A stretch of 39,733 nucleotides of DNA from a virus, in IMG/VR virus record IMGVR_UViG_3300026130_000434, positions 1 to 39,733 of that record; one strand, given 5' to 3'. Shown in pieces: positions 36,378 through 39,733 of the stretch (the first letter of the stretch is position 1; each line of letters starts with the position of its first letter). The position numbers and the translations under genes are program-made. The notes under the pieces are model-generated. The model did not search any database, was not told the origin of the DNA, and worked only from the letters and a program-made list of their open reading frames with translations.

Positions 36378-37042
36378 TTTTCTCCATTCAGACCATGCCA
36401 CTTAGATATGTTTGCCTTTTGTCCTTCTTTGCCACATTTAGGACACACCGCAGATGCCCCAAATCCCGGATTACTATTCTTCGCTATATCTGACATTTTT
36501 TGTTTTGTTTCATCTGAATGAAATCGTGTGCTAGGGTCCCTCTTCTTCGCAGCATCAGATATGTTTCGTTTATGTTCTTCGGTGAATTTGATACCTTTGT
36601 TTCTTGAATGCCCTTTATTTGCTTCGGATATTCTTTGTTTTGTTTCTTCGGTATGTTTCTTTCCATAGAATGGATTGTCCGAACCTTTTCTTTTGGCTCC
36701 GTACATTCCATTTTTCTTTCCTTTCCTATCTTCGCTGTTAATCAGTCGATACTCGTCCTTATACTTTCCGTATGATCTAGAGTTATACAGTTTTCTTCCG
36801 GACATAAGAACATGAGCCGCAATCATCTTTCTACGATGCTCCCCTTCCGTGAACTTAGGCAATAATAAATGACAAATGTAATGCTCTCTAGCAGTTAACG
36901 ACACCAAGTTATCATCGGTGTCCTCTCCTCCTAGTGATCTTGGTATGATATGATGCCTCTCTGTGTAATCTTCAATAATACGATGCTTGGCGTTTTCTAT
37001 GATTCTAAAATAACAATCATAATACTTATTTAATATGAACAT
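36365..37042 (-). CDS. HNH homing endonuclease with NUMOD3 repeats
   Basis: A 225-residue protein on the minus strand. Residues about 22-70 are the HNH core (YTERHHIIPRSLGG, DNLVSLTAREHYICH). Residues about 112-200 hold several NUMOD3-type DNA-binding segments (NPFYGKKHTEETKQRISEAN, KGIKFTEEHKRNISDA, STRFHSDETKQKMSDIA), and the end has a CPKCGKEG zinc pair. The start at 37042 is set by the late box CATAAATA five bases before it (37055 down to 37048), predicting leaderless mRNA; an in-frame extension to 37114 would run over that box. It lies in the promoter region of the HAD gene. Confidence 0.93.
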   Translation of the reverse strand: MFILNKYYDCYFRIIENAKHRIIEDYTERHHIIPRSLGGEDTDDNLVSLTAREHYICHLLLPKFTEGEHRRKMIAAHVLMSGRKLYNSRSYGKYKDEYRLINSEDRKGKKNGMYGAKRKGSDNPFYGKKHTEETKQRISEANKGHSRNKGIKFTEEHKRNISDAAKKRDPSTRFHSDETKQKMSDIAKNSNPGFGASAVCPKCGKEGQKANISKWHGLNGEKCRW

Positions 37043-37047
37043 AAATG

Positions 37048-37055
37048 TATTTATG
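37048..37055 (-). promoter_or_regulatory. Late promoter box, leaderless spacing
   Basis: CATAAATA read on the minus strand, five bases before ATG 37042. Confidence 0.6.
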
Positions 37056-37103
37056 TTAGAACTACTATTAGAGTGGGATACAGCAAAAAATTCAAAAAAA
37101 CTG

Positions 37104-37132
37104 TTGACAACCAAGACGCCTTGTTATACACT
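37104..37132 (+). promoter_or_regulatory. Sigma70-like promoter of the HAD gene
   Basis: TTGACA (37104-37109) with TATACA at 15 bp or TACACT at 17 bp, then ATACATATAGT. The 17 bp reading aligns base for base with the orphaned promoter at 36298. Confidence 0.7.
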
Positions 37133-37162
37133 ATACATATAGTCAATGAGAAAGGTGTTTTA

Positions 37163-37738
37163 ATGAATAAAATAATTTTGAGTGACGTGGACGGTGTTCT
37201 CCTTGATTGGGAACTTGCTTTTCACAAGTGGATGGAAGACAAAGGTTACACTGCTGCCGACAAATCACTTTACAAAATGAACGAAGCATACGACATTGAG
37301 AAAGCAGAAAGCAAAAGACTTATTCGTGAGTTTAACGAGAGTGTGCGAATGCTTGACTTGCCTGCTTTTCGTGATGCTCGCAGCGGTGTTGCTCGGCTCG
37401 TTGAAGCGGGTTATCAGTTTGTCGTTATCACTAGTATGAGTCTCGACCCAATGGCGAAGAAAGCCCGTGAGATTAATCTTGAGGCGGTGTTTGGTGAGAA
37501 TGTGTTCGTAGAAGTTATCTGTTTAGACACAGGCGCTGACAAAGACGAAGCATTGATCCCATGGAAAGATAGTAACATCATCTTTATAGAAGATAAAGCA
37601 GAAAATGCTGTTACTGGTGCTGATATGGGTCTGCGAAGTATTCTGATTGAACACAAGCACAATGCTGAATGTGATGACCCGCGTATTGCTCGTTGTGCTG
37701 ATTGGAAAGAAATTACTGACTTGATTCTCGCTGAATAA
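37163..37738 (+). CDS. HAD-superfamily 5'-nucleotidase-like protein
   Basis: A 191-residue HAD hydrolase, started at ATG 37163 after AAAGGTG. Motif I is [11 protein letters not shown] (Asp8, Asp10), motif II is VITSMS, and motifs III-IV are the Lys region and [16 protein letters not shown]. Size and motifs fit 5'(3')-deoxyribonucleotidases, which dephosphorylate nucleotides and could aid nucleotide recycling. Its last ten codons are identical in sequence to an orphaned remnant at 38479-38550, and its promoter has an orphaned copy at 36298, so the whole gene is bracketed by homing elements. Confidence 0.85.
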   Translation: MNKIILSDVDGVLLDWELAFHKWMEDKGYTAADKSLYKMNEAYDIEKAESKRLIREFNESVRMLDLPAFRDARSGVARLVEAGYQFVVITSMSLDPMAKKAREINLEAVFGENVFVEVICLDTGADKDEALIPWKDSNIIFIEDKAENAVTGADMGLRSILIEHKHNAECDDPRIARCADWKEITDLILAE

Positions 37739-37741
37739 TAA
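37712..37741. repeat. 30 bp direct repeat, left copy (right copy 38524-38553)
   Basis: Identical 30 bp at both places, covering the last nine codons and stop of the HAD gene (ITDLILAE). The copies flank the GIY-YIG gene, whose own C-terminus is encoded, on the other strand, by the left copy. Confidence 0.95.
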
Positions 37742-38411
37742 TCCAATTACCTTTTTGCACACAACGATATCTAAACTGGGATACCGTCATGTTATTATAT
37801 ATGGCGGCTTCATTTACAGAATCAAACATTCTTCCGTCTGGTGATTTCACGTTCAATCTATTAGCAGGAATTTTGCCTTTTAGTGAGTTACTAATGTTCT
37901 CTCGTCCTTCTTTGCTGTGAGGTTTTCTTGTTTTTATTGTTCTTCCTGTGTAGTATTCTGGTGGATTCTCTCCTTCTGGAACATAAATGGTATTATCTCC
38001 ATCTGTGTACCATTTTAGATTATTATCTGTTACAGCACTTCTTCCATACATGCCATTTTTTTCTCCTGATCGGTCTAACTCTTTCATCGCTTTGATATAG
38101 TTAGGACTATGCGAGGTGTCCCCTCCCGTTCCTCCTTCTGTTATATTCAGCAAAATACCACCATCATCTATATTTTTTCTACCGTGAAGTTTTATGAGTC
38201 TTCTTTCAATTGCATATGCTCCAAGTTCTGTTAGCCATGATTCTAGTATGATTATGCGATTATGATCTGGTGGTAGATTAACTCTACCGTGTTTAACCCA
38301 TGCTCGATCATCTTTACCTTTTCCTATGTAATATGGAGTTCCGTCTTTTCTTAGATACGCATAAACATAATATTGACATCCATGCGTGGAGGTGTTAGTA
38401 TAAATACTCAT
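37713..38411 (-). CDS. GIY-YIG homing endonuclease
   Basis: A 232-residue protein on the minus strand, starting at ATG 38411 after AGAGGAACT; a longer frame upstream runs through the promoter leader. Residues about 13-35 carry the GIY-YIG core in the form YYVYAYL then [13 protein letters not shown], followed by the conserved Arg-Glu helix (ERRLIKLHG). Then come a GMYGRS segment, a NUMOD3-like [17 protein letters not shown] and a C-terminal NUMOD1-like [18 protein letters not shown]. Its last eight codons overlap the end of the HAD gene in antisense. The leader matches that of the 19081-19983 endonuclease. Confidence 0.94.
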   Translation of the reverse strand: MSIYTNTSTHGCQYYVYAYLRKDGTPYYIGKGKDDRAWVKHGRVNLPPDHNRIIILESWLTELGAYAIERRLIKLHGRKNIDDGGILLNITEGGTGGDTSHSPNYIKAMKELDRSGEKNGMYGRSAVTDNNLKWYTDGDNTIYVPEGENPPEYYTGRTIKTRKPHSKEGRENISNSLKGKIPANRLNVKSPDGRMFDSVNEAAIYNNMTVSQFRYRCVQKGNWIIIQRESSQ

Positions 38412-38523
38412 GCTGATAGTTCCTCTTAAACTGTTAGAGTAGTCAGATATTGGTGTATCGTGGACTACACTTTTATTTATGCGTGGTGTACATAATGACT
38501 GTGAAGACAAGTTTGAAAATGCC
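37742..38523. mobile_element. Homing element at the 3' end of the HAD gene
   Basis: The segment between the two 30 bp repeats holds the GIY-YIG gene, its leader and late box, and the orphaned start of the native 3' end. The intact HAD gene ends at the left repeat; the native 3' end and terminator remain at the right. Confidence 0.75.
38412..38480 (-). promoter_or_regulatory. Late promoter and conserved hairpin leader, copy B
   Basis: Minus strand: box ATAAATA then a leader of about 65 bases matching copy A at 19984-20052 with few changes. GTAGTC pairs with GACTAC and GATA with TATC (loop CACCAA). One changed pair (A-T here, G-C in copy A) is compensatory. Confidence 0.7.
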
Positions 38524-38550
38524 ATTACTGACTTGATTCTCGCTGAATAA
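38479..38550 (+). pseudogene. Orphaned 3' end of the HAD gene
   Basis: A 23-codon in-frame remnant ending [13 protein letters not shown]. It aligns with the C-terminus of the intact gene (HNAECDD ... [11 protein letters not shown] against HNDCED ... [12 protein letters not shown]). It is followed by the native terminator at 38582, so it marks the original gene end. Confidence 0.85.
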
Positions 38551-38581
38551 TAAAAAATCTCTTTGTTAACTTTATCACATA

Positions 38582-38604
38582 GCCCACTAGTAGTGGGCAT
38601 TTTT
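38582..38604 (+). terminator. Rho-independent terminator
   Basis: GCCCACT and AGTGGGC (7 bp, loop AGT) followed by ATTTTT. Its T-run merges into the late box of the next gene. Confidence 0.85.
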
Positions 38605-38611
38605 ATAAATA
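38604..38611 (+). promoter_or_regulatory. Late promoter box, leaderless spacing
   Basis: Perfect TATAAATA, five bases before ATG 38617, with no ribosome binding site between. Confidence 0.75.
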
Positions 38612-38616
38612 GTATT

Positions 38617-39306
38617 ATGAAATATATAGAACTACTTGAAGCCAAAGTCCCACACGATGAAGAATTTTTACAAATTCTGTCTGGATATATTGATGAATCC
38701 AATGCTGAATATCAACATTATTTAGATAGTAATGGTGATGTTGATGACATAGAAGAACTAGCAGACATTATCAATCATAACATTGACGATGATTTACCAA
38801 TTGAATTCCACGTTAATCATGAGCCAAGACAAGATCCCACTGAATGGGCGTCTGCTATGGCGGATTATAATGACCGTGAAGGCGAGTTTGTCACAGTCAT
38901 TTTACATGCTAAGAATCTTGAAGGAAAATGGGGACCTAAAACATTCAAAGATTTAGTCATAGATATGATTAAACATGAGACCATTCATTTGGGGCAATAC
39001 AAGCGAATTCCAAAAGAAAAGTTCCCACAACTTAAGTCTGGTCATCAAAAAGGTATGGATAAGATCCGTGCTGGCGGTGATGAAAGTGATTGGACACGAC
39101 ACTATCTTGCTGATCCACATGAGTTGATGGCGTATGGTAATGACTTAGCAGGACAGATAAAGCGCACAGAAGACCCTGAAGACGCACTTCGTAATCCTGC
39201 TAAGTACATGGATGAACTATCGGTGTACAAACGCTACAGTGGCGTATTTGGGAAGCATTCCAAAGAACTAAAGCAACTACTTCGTTATGCGGCTTCTTAC
39301 ATGTAA
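38617..39306 (+). CDS. Zincin-like metallopeptidase, late, possibly packaged
   Basis: A 229-residue protein. It has the zinc-protease motif HETIH (120-124) in [14 protein letters not shown] and, 45 residues on, DPHELMAYG with Glu169 as possible third ligand, as in gluzincins. It opens [10 protein letters not shown], like the protein at 17336 and like T4 capsid-targeting peptides, and is expressed from a predicted leaderless late promoter. It might be an internal head protein delivered into the host, or a head-maturation factor. Both roles are inferred. Confidence 0.65.
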   Translation: MKYIELLEAKVPHDEEFLQILSGYIDESNAEYQHYLDSNGDVDDIEELADIINHNIDDDLPIEFHVNHEPRQDPTEWASAMADYNDREGEFVTVILHAKNLEGKWGPKTFKDLVIDMIKHETIHLGQYKRIPKEKFPQLKSGHQKGMDKIRAGGDESDWTRHYLADPHELMAYGNDLAGQIKRTEDPEDALRNPAKYMDELSVYKRYSGVFGKHSKELKQLLRYAASYM

Positions 39307-39351
39307 ATAGATACCGTATATATTTAATAAGGAGTATGGCGAAAACCAGAA

Positions 39352-39380
39352 AAAAGGGACTTTTCAGTCCCTTTTCTTTT
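39352..39380. terminator. Bidirectional terminator
   Basis: AAAAGGGAC and GTCCCTTTT (9 bp, six-base loop), with CTTTT on the plus side and TTTTT on the minus side; between convergent genes. Confidence 0.85.
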
Positions 39381-39733
39381 AATCTTCGTCTCCGTAAATT
39401 TGTAATATTTCAATGACGGCCGGATGCCTTTCAACGTCCATCAGTTCAAAACGACTTGTAGTAATGTGTTTTAAATCTGCTGTTTCATAGGCTTCTACTA
39501 ACTTCATAAAGTCGGAGAGACCATTTTCTGAAAATCCTCTATCATGTTGCTTTAGGTCTCCTGTGACTACCATTTTAGTTCCATTACCAATACGTGTAAG
39601 TAACATCTTCATTTGCTGTTTGGTTGCGTTTTGCATTTCATCAGCGATGATCCAGCAATTATGGAATGTTCGTCCGCGCATATATGCTAACGGTGCTATT
39701 TCAATAACTTTATTGTATAGCATATCCTCAATT
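39379..39733 (-). CDS. phoH: PhoH-family ATPase, C-terminal part
   Basis: The frame is open to the window edge, so only the C-terminal 118 or so residues are seen. The PhoH landmarks are clear: APLAYMRGRTF, IIADEMQNAT (Walker B) and TKMVVTGDLKQHD (sensor). PhoH ATPases are widespread in marine T4-like phages, with roles proposed in RNA metabolism and phosphate stress. It is transcribed toward the zincin-like gene and stopped by a shared terminator. Confidence 0.93.
   Translation of the reverse strand, partial: IEDMLYNKVIEIAPLAYMRGRTFHNCWIIADEMQNATKQQMKMLLTRIGNGTKMVVTGDLKQHDRGFSENGLSDFMKLVEAYETADLKHITTSRFELMDVERHPAVIEILQIYGDED

Larger units (their letters stand above)
36327..37103. mobile_element. 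Homing element in the promoter region of the HAD gene
   Basis: The segment between the orphaned promoter (36298) and its second copy (37104) contains a terminator, a minus-strand HNH endonuclease gene and the late box of that gene. Exact limits cannot be fixed because the promoter copies are diverged. Confidence 0.65.

Noticed and set aside
39336-39416. A 26-codon frame after AAGGAG (MAKTRKK start)
   Set aside because: It runs through the terminator and into antisense of phoH. It may be a decayed gene start, but support is too thin.
1-39733. CRISPR array or insertion sequence
   Set aside because: No regularly spaced short repeats and no transposase-like gene were found.
1-39733. Bacterial chromosome segment instead of a phage
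   Set aside because: sdhB, iscU and the GGDEF-EAL gene look bacterial, but the T4-type late promoters, clamp loader, endolysins and dense small-gene operons around them are those of a phage.

Overview
The window looks like part of a large, AT-rich genome of a tailed bacteriophage of the T4-like type, probably marine and probably infecting a gammaproteobacterium. The phage assignment rests on many short, overlapping, mostly same-strand genes; repeated T4-type late promoters (TATAAATA and close variants); a gp44-like clamp-loader ATPase; a GroES/gp31-like co-chaperonin; a PhoH-family gene; two peptidoglycan hydrolases; and four homing endonuclease genes. The host guess is inference from the very Proteobacteria-like IscU, SdhB and ferredoxin-NADP reductase and from a LapA-type adhesin module.

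Layout. 1-2.6 kb: small unknown genes and a SleB-type cell-wall hydrolase. 2.6-11.3 kb: a surface and glycan block with two glycosyltransferases, a seven-repeat FG-GAP propeller, a membrane-bound GGDEF-EAL c-di-GMP enzyme, tandem sulfotransferases and tandem SGNH-like proteins. 11.3-20.6 kb: an iron-sulfur and redox block (iscU, sdhB, glutaredoxin, peroxiredoxin, DoxX) that also holds a 946-residue LapA-like retention-module protein. 20.7-24.4 kb: lysis genes (holin candidate, GH19 endolysin), a mini-MscS protein and ferredoxin-NADP reductase. 24.45-24.62 kb: a highly structured non-coding RNA candidate with its own late promoter and terminator. 24.6-36.3 kb: MazG-like protein, many small phage genes, co-chaperonin, GT-A-like enzymes, an unknown two-gene operon, the clamp loader, a secreted polysaccharide lyase and a deaminase. 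36.3-38.6 kb: a HAD nucleotidase gene bracketed by two homing endonuclease genes. 38.6 kb to the end: a zincin-like protein and the end of phoH.

The most striking pattern is shared by the four homing endonuclease insertions. Each sits beside a duplicated, sequence-diverged piece of the gene it interrupts: the 5' part of iscU, the 3' part of the peroxiredoxin gene, the promoter of the HAD gene, and the 3' end of the HAD gene. The original piece is left orphaned on the far side of the endonuclease gene, and the new piece rebuilds the target (perfectly for three, with a frame error for iscU). This resembles a natural homing-and-rescue element, in which the nuclease gene travels with a recoded replacement of what it destroys.

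Regulation is also readable. Early or middle genes have sigma70-like promoters (TTGAC[AT], 16-18 bp, TATA[AC]T), several with the same leader. Late promoters fall into two unusual classes. In one, the A of an ATG lies exactly six bases after the promoter box, predicting leaderless mRNA. In the other, the promoter lies inside or beside an RNA hairpin whose 3' arm covers or abuts the ribosome binding site, so that only late-initiated mRNA would be translated.
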